Shown: one piece after another, positions 1-7,028 of the stretch
How positions within the stretch are numbered: position 1 is the stretch's first letter
Layout of the letters: each line of letters begins with the position of its first letter
Assembly (NCBI GenBank): GCA_964477205.1
Contig: CAYZDE010000003.1
Span: 1-42,948 of the forward strand
Origin: UBA93 sp964477205
GTDB lineage: Archaea; Micrarchaeota; Micrarchaeia; Norongarragalinales; Norongarragalinaceae
Length of the DNA: 42,948 nucleotides
Direction of reading: 5' to 3'
The notes under the pieces: generated by a model
Told to the model about the DNA's origin: nothing
Databases searched by the model: none
What the model saw: only the letters and a program-made list of their open reading frames with translations
Made by a program: the position numbers and the translations under genes

Positions 1-70
1 TCGAAAGAGTTAATAATGCGGTTAATTAAGAATCTTGTGTTGATTTTTACGCTCCCTATTGGCGGGTTCA

Positions 71-1189
71 ATGGAAGACAAGGTGTTTTCACTAATGAAT
101 AACAAGAATTTCGATAAAATGTTCGGCTCTAAGAAAGAGGTAGTCATAAACCCGGGCCAGAACCCGGTTTCCAAGGAAGACGCGGAGCTATTGGAGTTCT
201 TACAGGATAGCACGCCTAATATTTACGTTATCGGCTCCGGCGGCTCGGGTTGCAATACCATCGACCGAATGAGCCAAATAGGGGTTTCCGGAGCAACGCT
301 CGTGGCAATGAATACCGACGCTCAACACTTGCTTAAGGTGCGCGCTTACCGCAAGCTCTTGCTAGGGAGAATGAAGACGAAGGGCATGGGTGCCGGAAGC
401 GACCCGGTAGTAGGCGAAGCAGCTGCACAAGAGAGCGAGCAAAAAATCAAGGATCTTTTGAGTGACGCGGACTTAGTGTTCGTCACTTGCGGAATGGGCG
501 GCGGAACCGGCACGGGGAGTGCCAGCGTAATCGCCAAAGCCGCGAAGGAGAACGGGGCATTGGTAATCGGCGTCGTAACCCTGCCGTTTTCGAGTGAAGG
601 CGCTAAGCGCATGCGCAATGCAATGGAAGGCGTGGAAAAGTTAAAGCGCGAGGCTGACACGACCATAGTAGTCCCGAATGACAAGTTATTGTATTTCGTT
701 GCCGACTTGCCCTTGGACGAGGCGTTCAAGGCTAGCGACTCGGTCCTCACCGACGCGGTGAAGGGAATCGCCGAATTGATTACCATGCCGGGCCTAATCA
801 ACCTCGATTTCGCGGACATGCGCACGATACTAAAGGAAAGCGGCACGGCAATGATCGGCTTAGGGGAAGCGAACACAATAGACCAGCGCAGCCGCGTGGT
901 TGACGCAGCCGAGAAGGCGCTCTCTTCTCCGTTACTAGACTTGGATTTAACGCAAGCTAACAAGGCCCTAGTGAACATTACCGGCGGCCGCGACATGACG
1001 CTCGGCGAGGCGGAAGCCGCGGTGCAAGCAATCAGTTCATCAATGGCCAAGGACTCGCACGTGATTTGGGGCGCTAGAATAGACGAGACCCTTGAGGATA
1101 ACAAAGTGCGCGTGCTCGCCGTGGTTACTGGATTAAAGGAAGCAAAGCCGCACGACGACGTGGACATTGACTTGGACTTCATCAGCTAA
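71..1189 (+). CDS. ftsZ: Cell division GTPase FtsZ
   Basis: Tubulin-superfamily GTPase that polymerises into the division ring. The 372-residue protein has the nucleotide-binding start IGSGGSGCNT, the tubulin signature GGGTGTGS near residues 143-150, the NTDAQ motif, and the T7 loop with NLDFADMR, whose acidic residue completes the active site of the next subunit. The N-terminal extension of about 50 residues and the short acidic C-terminal tail (ending IDLDFIS) flank a normal-length core; such tails bind membrane anchors such as SepF in other archaea. I chose ATG 71 over an upstream TTG at 59 because GGCGGG lies just ahead of it. secE follows after 14 bases and then spt5, an order found in many archaea. 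A long open frame on the opposite strand (346-1182) is a codon-bias shadow. Confidence 0.97.
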   Translation: MEDKVFSLMNNKNFDKMFGSKKEVVINPGQNPVSKEDAELLEFLQDSTPNIYVIGSGGSGCNTIDRMSQIGVSGATLVAMNTDAQHLLKVRAYRKLLLGRMKTKGMGAGSDPVVGEAAAQESEQKIKDLLSDADLVFVTCGMGGGTGTGSASVIAKAAKENGALVIGVVTLPFSSEGAKRMRNAMEGVEKLKREADTTIVVPNDKLLYFVADLPLDEAFKASDSVLTDAVKGIAELITMPGLINLDFADMRTILKESGTAMIGLGEANTIDQRSRVVDAAEKALSSPLLDLDLTQANKALVNITGGRDMTLGEAEAAVQAISSSMAKDSHVIWGARIDETLEDNKVRVLAVVTGLKEAKPHDDVDIDLDFIS

Positions 1190-1203
1190 AACGTGAAATT
1201 AAA

Positions 1204-1383
1204 ATGGATTTAATAGGAATGATTAAGGACTTCGTGAAGCAGAGCAAGCGCGTGCTGATCATAACGCACAAGCCGCGCCCCATGGAATACCGCCAAATGG
1301 CGTTGACCACGGGCATAGGAATGCTACTCGTCGGGTTAATCGGATTCATCATCTCGATGACCTCGTTCTTCTTACGCAACTAA
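1204..1383 (+). CDS. secE: Preprotein translocase subunit SecE (Sec61 gamma)
   Basis: A 59-residue protein with the typical SecE/Sec61-gamma layout. An amphipathic N-terminal helix carries basic residues and a KPRPMEYRQM segment, and one C-terminal transmembrane helix follows (about residues 35-56), ending FFLRN. SecE clamps the SecY channel in the membrane. Its place between ftsZ and spt5 is the standard archaeal arrangement and supports the call despite the short length. ATG 1204 lies 14 bases after the ftsZ stop. The stop TAA at 1381-1383 sits directly against the GGTG ribosome binding site of spt5, so translation of the pair is probably linked. Confidence 0.9.
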   Translation: MDLIGMIKDFVKQSKRVLIITHKPRPMEYRQMALTTGIGMLLVGLIGFIISMTSFFLRN

Positions 1384-1397
1384 GGTGTTATTAAAAA

Positions 1398-1832
1398 ATG
1401 TTATTCGCTTACCGTGTGACCGCAGGACAAGAAAGCATAGTCGCGGACTTACTCTACGAGAAGGCGCGCAAGGCCAAGGCGCCAATTAATGCGTTCCTCA
1501 TCTCGCCGCGCCTTAAAGGCTACTTAATCGTCGAGAGCACTAACGAAGTCGAAGCAAAGCAATTGATTACGAACGTGCCTCACGTGAAGAGCGTGCTCCC
1601 TCGTTCGATTCCATTCGTGGAAATCAAGTCGCTTTTGGAGAGCAAGCCGGTGGAAATCAAGTTGAACAAGGGCGACCTAGTAGAAGTAACGAACGGGCCG
1701 TTCAAGGGCGAGCGCGCTAAAGTAGTGCGCATCGACCTGGAGAAAGAGGACATCACCGTGGAACTCGTCGAGGTCGCGGTTCCAATCCCCGTCACCATCA
1801 AGATTGACGCGGTTAAAGTCATTCCCAAGTGA
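1398..1832 (+). CDS. spt5: Transcription elongation factor Spt5 (NusG homologue)
   Basis: The archaeal Spt5/NusG factor bridges the RNA polymerase clamp and raises processivity. This 144-residue protein has an N-terminal NGN domain (about residues 1-80, beginning LFAYRVTAGQE) and a single KOW domain (about 90-140) with GDLVEVTNGPFKGERAKV. This is the usual archaeal length and order. GGTG at 1384-1387 is a well-spaced ribosome binding site for ATG 1398. In most archaea the next gene is ribosomal protein L11; here the next gene is on the opposite strand and overlaps the spt5 end by 14 bases, and L11 lies about 18 kb away. Confidence 0.96.
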   Translation: MLFAYRVTAGQESIVADLLYEKARKAKAPINAFLISPRLKGYLIVESTNEVEAKQLITNVPHVKSVLPRSIPFVEIKSLLESKPVEIKLNKGDLVEVTNGPFKGERAKVVRIDLEKEDITVELVEVAVPIPVTIKIDAVKVIPK

Positions 1833-4047
1833 TTGGCTGTCCGCTAGAAGCTACGCACGCGGTGTAATACTGCGTGAGTATTTTTTCGGGATAGCGCGCG
1901 CCTAAACCCGTTCCGCTGTGATAATCTCCGTCATGTGTTCCGGGTACTCCGCAACACGCGTTCCTATCAAAACCCGCGCAGCCACTATACGTATCATAGT
2001 AATGCTGGCATGATTCTACCATTGCTTCGTTCCAGCTCATTCCCGCATTGTGGTTGTTGATAGCGCGGTACATTGCGCCTTCTCCGCGGTTATACCCGAA
2101 GAATGCTAAAGCAATTGCATCTACTCCAGTTAGCCCTCGCGAGTGTGCGTTTGTGATTCTATTTGCCAACTCTTGCGTTCCCAAGTCTATGTTCTCTTCC
2201 AGCGTGCATCCGCCGTGGCTTGGCCCGCATTCCATTACCTGCATTAATCCGTATCCGCCTATGTAATCCAAATCAGGATTGCAATTGCTTTCTATTTTTA
2301 TCAGTGCTTCAACGAGACCTAAGTCAACACCCAAATCGTACAAGCCGTTCGAGTGCATGTATTGCTCTAACAACTGCTCGAATTGGGCGCAAGATGCGAA
2401 ATTGCTTGGCGTGTCTTGTATTAACTTTGAGCAAGCCTGACCCGAGCCGATGAGCCATGGATCTTCTTTGGTCTGGTCACAGTAGCCAACGTACGACACT
2501 GGGTCGACTGGGTTGTTTTCGGTTCCCAAGCGCACTTCAAAGTGCAAGTGCGCGCCGTCGCATCCGTTCGGGTAAGTGCAACCTGTTTTTCCAACCATGC
2601 CTAGCGTATCGTCTACGCGTATGACGCTTCCCTCGTGAAGTACGCCATTAACCGTGTTCAAGTGACAGTAAAGCGTGTTAAAGTGTGAGCCGTCCGAGAA
2701 CTCGTGATCGATTATTAACCCGTTGCCGCAGCCGTCATCAGGAGTCCAACTGATGATTCGGCGCACGATTCCGTTTGCTGGTGCAAGTATGGGTGTTCCT
2801 TCTGGAACGGCAATGTCAATTCCGTGGTGCAAGCGCGCGCCGCCGTCACGAGGGTCTCCGAAGGCGCCAGTGAACGCCCCGGTTACCGGACAGTTGAACA
2901 ACCTCGTTTGGCTTTCGAAGTCGATTACGCTTTCCTCGGGAACTTCAACTGCTTTTCCGTTGTCGGGTGCGGTGAATTCTGGTAGAATGTGTTCCACGGT
3001 TATTTTGAGTTTGATTTCTTTTTCGATTTGAGTTATGAGTTTCGTTGAGCCGATGGTGAGCTTCATTACGGCTTCCGCCTCGTCAAAAGGCAGGATGCCA
3101 TCTTCTATCTCGTCCTCGACGTTCGCGCTCAACTCGAAAACGTACTCGAAGCCGGGAACTTCCTCGTAATCCTCTTCAAAGTACTTTTTGTCATTGCCTT
3201 CGTACTCCGTTTGGAACAGCAGGTAACCTTCTTCCGGGGAGATGGGAATGCCTAAGTACTTGGTGTCGTGCGGGTCGAATTCCGAGACTTCGAATTCCAG
3301 TTCATCCGGCAACTCGGAAAGAGCTTCCTCTAGTATTTCAGTCGCGTTTTGGAATTCAATCGGAGGCGCATACTCAGGGAGCTTGAGCTCCTCGATTTGC
3401 TTGGTCGCATTGTAATCCGGGTTCGTGATTTTCGCTTGCTTGACTTCCTCGACTGCTTCGCTCACGGCTTCGATTAGCTCTGCAGTGATTTCTTCTTCCG
3501 GCGAGAGGAACTCGTTGAGCTTGCTTTGCAAGGCGTTCGACTCGCTTCGGCCTAACGAGAGTGAAGCGATTTCCTTTAGCAGGCCGGCGAATGCTTCTGC
3601 TTCTTTGGCTGCGGCGCCCGGCTGCGTGACCAGGTAGAGTGGCGCGCTTCCGTTCGAGTCGAATGAGAGCGTCTTGTTCTTGGTTTCATTAGCGGCGAGC
3701 GCGATGGAGTCGCGCGTTGCTAGCGCGTCCTCCGCGAAAATGTTTTCGGCCGGAGAGGGCGGCGCATTGTCAATTTCATAATCCGAGTAAGAGGACGCCC
3801 GGTCGAACGGGACCACGGTGAACAAGTTGAACGCGGTGTCGCCTTCCGCGGTTATCAATAGTTTTTCTTGGTTTCCTTCGGGCCAGTACTCCAGGGTGAG
3901 CGGCGGGAGCGTTAATTCCTGCTTTTCTTTTAGCATTACGGTTGGGTCGCCTTGTTCGGGATTTATGGCGCCCTGCGGGTTGAGCACGATTGCGATTAGT
4001 ATTATTATCGCTATTGCAGCGAGAATGATTTTGTAATCGAATTCCAT
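1819..4047 (-). CDS. Membrane-anchored M23 peptidase / lytic transglycosylase fusion
   Basis: A 742-residue protein with one N-terminal transmembrane segment (about residues 5-23) and an acidic, Glu-rich spacer of about 350 residues. An M23 (LytM-type) metallopeptidase domain follows at about 385-515, then a soluble lytic transglycosylase domain at about 565-690. The M23 zinc ligands look intact: H407 and D411 in HHGID, and H500/H502 in GAHLHFE; YCHLN also fits the family. The transglycosylase part has Glu586 in IKIESNCNP, GLMQ at 600-603 and GYNRGEG at 651. Both families normally cut bacterial peptidoglycan, so an archaeal copy may act on a host or competitor wall, or on another polymer (inference). 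Many cysteines near the C terminus suggest an extracytoplasmic location. There is no ribosome binding site; a TATA box 27 bases upstream suggests a leaderless message. Confidence 0.9.
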   Translation of the reverse strand: MEFDYKIILAAIAIIILIAIVLNPQGAINPEQGDPTVMLKEKQELTLPPLTLEYWPEGNQEKLLITAEGDTAFNLFTVVPFDRASSYSDYEIDNAPPSPAENIFAEDALATRDSIALAANETKNKTLSFDSNGSAPLYLVTQPGAAAKEAEAFAGLLKEIASLSLGRSESNALQSKLNEFLSPEEEITAELIEAVSEAVEEVKQAKITNPDYNATKQIEELKLPEYAPPIEFQNATEILEEALSELPDELEFEVSEFDPHDTKYLGIPISPEEGYLLFQTEYEGNDKKYFEEDYEEVPGFEYVFELSANVEDEIEDGILPFDEAEAVMKLTIGSTKLITQIEKEIKLKITVEHILPEFTAPDNGKAVEVPEESVIDFESQTRLFNCPVTGAFTGAFGDPRDGGARLHHGIDIAVPEGTPILAPANGIVRRIISWTPDDGCGNGLIIDHEFSDGSHFNTLYCHLNTVNGVLHEGSVIRVDDTLGMVGKTGCTYPNGCDGAHLHFEVRLGTENNPVDPVSYVGYCDQTKEDPWLIGSGQACSKLIQDTPSNFASCAQFEQLLEQYMHSNGLYDLGVDLGLVEALIKIESNCNPDLDYIGGYGLMQVMECGPSHGGCTLEENIDLGTQELANRITNAHSRGLTGVDAIALAFFGYNRGEGAMYRAINNHNAGMSWNEAMVESCQHYYDTYSGCAGFDRNACCGVPGTHDGDYHSGTGLGARYPEKILTQYYTACVASSGQPITWE

Positions 4048-4069
4048 TAAAGCGGTTTACTCAAAAGGG

Positions 4070-4079
4070 TTATATATTT
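4070..4079. promoter_or_regulatory. TATA box in the divergent M23 / UPF0147 spacer
   Basis: TTATATATTT lies in the 79-base spacer between two divergent genes. Its centre is about 27 bases from the ATG at 4047 on the minus strand, the distance expected if transcription starts at the start codon, and no Shine-Dalgarno sequence precedes that ATG. On the plus strand the same element would give a leader of roughly 25-30 bases carrying the GAGGTG site of the UPF0147 gene. Use in both directions is inference. Confidence 0.5.
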
Positions 4080-4126
4080 CCAGCGCACTTCGTCTTAAAG
4101 TTCTCTTTTACGAGGTGTGATTACTT

Positions 4127-4393
4127 TTGGTTAGCAATAACATTAAACAAGTCGTCGAGGTTCTCGACTCATTGATTAGCGACACGAGCGTTCCCAGAAA
4201 CGTTAGGACGATTCTCTCGGACGCGAAGCGAAAGCTCACGCAAGGCGAAGACGCCGTTGCGGGTATGTCGAGCGCGATTTACGACTTGGATTCGGTGAGC
4301 AACGACATTAATTTGCCGATGTACGCGCGCACCTTGGTCTGGAACCTTTTAAGCGAGTTAGAGCGCCTTAAGGAAGACGAAATCGGTAATTAA
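4127..4393 (+). CDS. UPF0147 family protein
   Basis: An 88-residue, mostly helical protein that matches the archaeal UPF0147 family over its whole length. The family pattern of a short helix, an SVPRNVR segment, and a second half containing PMYARTLVWNLLSELE is visible. The family has no firmly established function. The start is TTG 4127, chosen because GAGGTG stands at 4112-4117 with normal spacing and no ATG is available near the conserved N terminus. It lies about 100 bases ahead of the PolD small-subunit gene on the same strand and may be transcribed with it. Confidence 0.85.
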   Translation: MVSNNIKQVVEVLDSLISDTSVPRNVRTILSDAKRKLTQGEDAVAGMSSAIYDLDSVSNDINLPMYARTLVWNLLSELERLKEDEIGN

Positions 4394-4494
4394 CCGCTCA
4401 TTCTCAGGCTTTGTTTAAGGCGATTGAATTAAATATCGCGCTATCCTTTCTTGTTCCGCAGCGGATTCTTTGGGTTCGTTTTGGTGGGTTACAG

Positions 4495-5982
4495 GTGCGT
4501 GAAGGTTACTTAGTAGAATTGTTTTCAAAGCACGACTGCGTAATCGGCCCCGGGGCGCTGCAACTCTTATGCTCGATGCCGGAAGGCGAGGCTAAGGCCG
4601 CTTCTGAAGCCGCCCTTGACTCGATGGGCAACAAGTTTTTACTCACTTTAGGGGATTTAGAGCCCGTTCTCGAGCGGCTCGCTGCGGACAAGAAGGCAAA
4701 CCTTCCCGCAGTGCGTTCCGAGGGAGGATTCGAGGCGCGCGCTAAGTCGCTGCAGGCTAACATAAAGTTCCACTTGGACCGTGACGTTTCCGAGAATAGT
4801 ACTTGCACCGGGACAATCGGCGACTTTATCTCTTATTTCAACGACCGCTTCCGCGTGTTAAAAGGCTTGTTGAGGGCGCGCCAAACGCGGCTTCCTTTTT
4901 ATACCGTCGCGAAGACGAAGTCGTCCCAATCGCGTGAGAAGTGCCGCGTGATAGGCATGGTTGCCGATTCGCGTACCACTAAGAACGGCCATTTGCTGGT
5001 GGAGTTCGAGGATGATTCCGGCTCGATGCCGTGCTTGTTCTCCAAGAGGGACGAACAAATGCTTGAAATCGGCGGCCGATTGCTGTTGGACGAGGTAGTT
5101 GCATTTGACGGGTTCTCTACGAACGGGTTATTCATTGTTAACGAGGTGACTTGGCCCGAGCTTCCGATCCGCGAGCGGCGCACGGTGGACTCGGACGCGT
5201 GCATTGCCCTCTTAAGTGACCTGCACGTGGGGAGCAAGTTTTTCATGCGGGAAGAGTTCGAGCGATTCCTTGAGTTCTTGAATGGAAAAGGGCCTGAGAA
5301 AGAGTTAGCCGGGAGGATAAAGTACTTACTCATTGCCGGCGACCTGGTGGACGGCGTCGGGGTTTACCCTTCACAAGAGGAAGAGCTTGTTACGAAGGAC
5401 ATTTACGAGCAGTACGAGCAATTCAACGAGTTGATGTCCGCGGTTCCGGATTGGATTGAAGTAGTCATTGCCCCGGGAAACCACGACCCGGTGCGCATTG
5501 CCGAGCCGCAGCCCCGTTTGCCGCGCGAGTTCACCGGGGAGTTGGAGAAGAAGAAGAATTTTCACTTCGTGGGCAACCCCGCGTTCTTTGACATCGAGGG
5601 GTTGAGTGTTTTAATGTACCACGGGTTTTCAATGGATACCTTGGTTTCCTCCCTTTCCACTCTTCGTTCGGGCTACCAGAACCCGGAACTCGTGGGCATC
5701 GAGATGCTCAAGCGCAGGCACTTGTGCCCCATTTACGGCCGCAAGCCCATCGTACCAGAGAAGAAGGATTACCTAGTCGTGGACGCTGTTCCCGACTTGT
5801 TCCACTTCGGGCACGTTCACAAGAACGGTTACGCTAACTACCGCGGGACTACCATAATTAATTCAGGGACTTGGCAGAACACTACGGATTTCCAGTTGAA
5901 GATGGGGCACGTTCCGTCGCCTTGCCAGCTCCCAATTTACGAGTTGCGTTCGGCTTCTTACAAGGTGTTGAATTTCAAATGA
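4495..5982 (+). CDS. dp1: DNA polymerase D small subunit (DP1)
   Basis: DP1 carries the 3'-5' proofreading exonuclease of the archaeal replicative polymerase PolD. The 495-residue protein has an OB-fold part (IGMVADSRTTKNG to PCLFSK) and then a calcineurin-like phosphoesterase domain. All metal-binding motifs are present: LLSDLHVG, LIAGDLVDG, APGNHDP, MYHGFS and HFGHVHKNG. I chose GTG 4495 because GGTGGG stands 7 bases upstream and the protein then begins REGYLVELF. An upstream TTG at 4411 would add 28 residues without a ribosome binding site. The stop overlaps the DP2 start as ATGA, so the two subunits are probably translationally coupled. Confidence 0.96.
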   Translation: MREGYLVELFSKHDCVIGPGALQLLCSMPEGEAKAASEAALDSMGNKFLLTLGDLEPVLERLAADKKANLPAVRSEGGFEARAKSLQANIKFHLDRDVSENSTCTGTIGDFISYFNDRFRVLKGLLRARQTRLPFYTVAKTKSSQSREKCRVIGMVADSRTTKNGHLLVEFEDDSGSMPCLFSKRDEQMLEIGGRLLLDEVVAFDGFSTNGLFIVNEVTWPELPIRERRTVDSDACIALLSDLHVGSKFFMREEFERFLEFLNGKGPEKELAGRIKYLLIAGDLVDGVGVYPSQEEELVTKDIYEQYEQFNELMSAVPDWIEVVIAPGNHDPVRIAEPQPRLPREFTGELEKKKNFHFVGNPAFFDIEGLSVLMYHGFSMDTLVSSLSTLRSGYQNPELVGIEMLKRRHLCPIYGRKPIVPEKKDYLVVDAVPDLFHFGHVHKNGYANYRGTTIINSGTWQNTTDFQLKMGHVPSPCQLPIYELRSASYKVLNFK

Positions 5983-7028
5983 ACGCCAGCCCTAGAATAA
6001 AAGAGTACTTCGCGTTGATTCGCTCGGACTTGGAGGCGGCTTACGATATTGCCGCGAAGGCGCGCGTGAAGGGCTTAGATGCCTGTGACGAAGTGGAGAT
6101 TCCGGTTGCGCCTGACGTTGCCGCTCGCGTCGAGGGGCTAGTCGGCCCGGCAGGCATTGCGGAAGTAATCCGGGATGTCCTCAAAGGGATGGATCGCGAT
6201 GACGCTTGTTTCGAGGTCGCCGTGCGAATCGCGCGGGGTGAAATATTGGGCGGTTCGCAGGAGGAATTAGCCGAGCAAGCCGTGCGCACGGGGCTTGCCT
6301 TGTACACTGAAGGCGTGGTGAGTGCTCCTATCGAGGGAGTCTCGCGCGTGAAGATTTATGCTAACCCCGACGGGAGTAAGTGCCTTCGCGTTTACTTTGC
6401 CGGGCCGATTCGCGGCGCTGGCGGCACTGGCCAAGCGTTCACTTTATTACTGGGCGACAAGGTGCGCCGTGAGTTAGGCCTCGCTGAGTACCGGCCGACT
6501 GAAGACGAAGTCGCCCGTTACGTAGAGGAAATGAACTTGTATTCCATTCGTACGCGTTCCGGCCAATACGTCCCAAAAGAGCACGAAGTAGAGTTGATTG
6601 CGCGCTCGTGCCCGGTTTGCATTGACGGCGAACCAACGGAAAAGTACGAAATAGGGGTGCACAAGGATTTGCCGGGAATAGAGTCGAATCGCGTGCGTGG
6701 CGGCTTGTGCCTGGTTTTGAGTGAAGGATTGTGCTTGAAGTCCGCGAAGATACTAAAGATGTCCAAGAGTGCGGGGCTGGACTGGGATTGGATCGAGGGC
6801 CTCGTGAAGGTTAAGAAGGCGGATGATTCGGTTGCGCGCGTGGAGCCAATCGATAAGTACATTAGTGAACTAGTCGGCGGAAGGCCTATCTTCGGCTATC
6901 CGATGCGGCGCGGAGGGTTCCGCTTGCGTTACGGGCGCACCCCGTTTTGTGGAATCCAAGGCAAGGCGATTACTGCGGCGACAATGGAAGTGCTCCGTGA
7001 GTTTCCGGTAATCGGCACGCAAATCTAG
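5979..7028 (+). CDS. dp2: DNA polymerase D large subunit (DP2), N-terminal part up to an in-frame TAG
   Basis: This is the first 349 residues of the PolD catalytic subunit. It starts at ATG 5979, overlapping the DP1 stop by four bases. The family's N-terminal sequence is clear, including RVYFAGPIRGAGGTGQA and CPVCIDGEPTEKYE. The frame stops at TAG 7026-7028 directly after IGTQI, yet the same frame continues with TERPGKG and the rest of DP2. Family members normally read GTQLK followed by xERPGK, so the TAG sits where a lysine is expected. Read through, the product would be 1104 residues (5979-9293), the usual DP2 length. The gene is essential wherever PolD is the replicase, so a simple dead gene is unlikely; a sequencing error, strain variation or amber decoding are the options. 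Confidence 0.93.
   Translation: MNASPRIKEYFALIRSDLEAAYDIAAKARVKGLDACDEVEIPVAPDVAARVEGLVGPAGIAEVIRDVLKGMDRDDACFEVAVRIARGEILGGSQEELAEQAVRTGLALYTEGVVSAPIEGVSRVKIYANPDGSKCLRVYFAGPIRGAGGTGQAFTLLLGDKVRRELGLAEYRPTEDEVARYVEEMNLYSIRTRSGQYVPKEHEVELIARSCPVCIDGEPTEKYEIGVHKDLPGIESNRVRGGLCLVLSEGLCLKSAKILKMSKSAGLDWDWIEGLVKVKKADDSVARVEPIDKYISELVGGRPIFGYPMRRGGFRLRYGRTPFCGIQGKAITAATMEVLREFPVIGTQI
7026..7028 (+). other. In-frame amber codon inside DP2
   Basis: TAG interrupts the DP2 reading frame between IGTQI and TERPGKG, with no change of frame on either side. The position is usually lysine in DP2, and AAG to TAG is a single base change. TAG also serves as a genuine terminator elsewhere in the window: at the DP2 end (9291-9293), thrS, RtcB, deoxyhypusine synthase and the 2000-residue surface protein. 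It is therefore not a general sense codon here. Confidence 0.85.

Noticed and set aside
346..1182. Long open frame antisense to ftsZ (278 residues)
   Set aside because: It lies wholly inside ftsZ on the other strand, has a low-complexity Ser/Pro composition and no ribosome binding site; the codon bias of ftsZ explains it.
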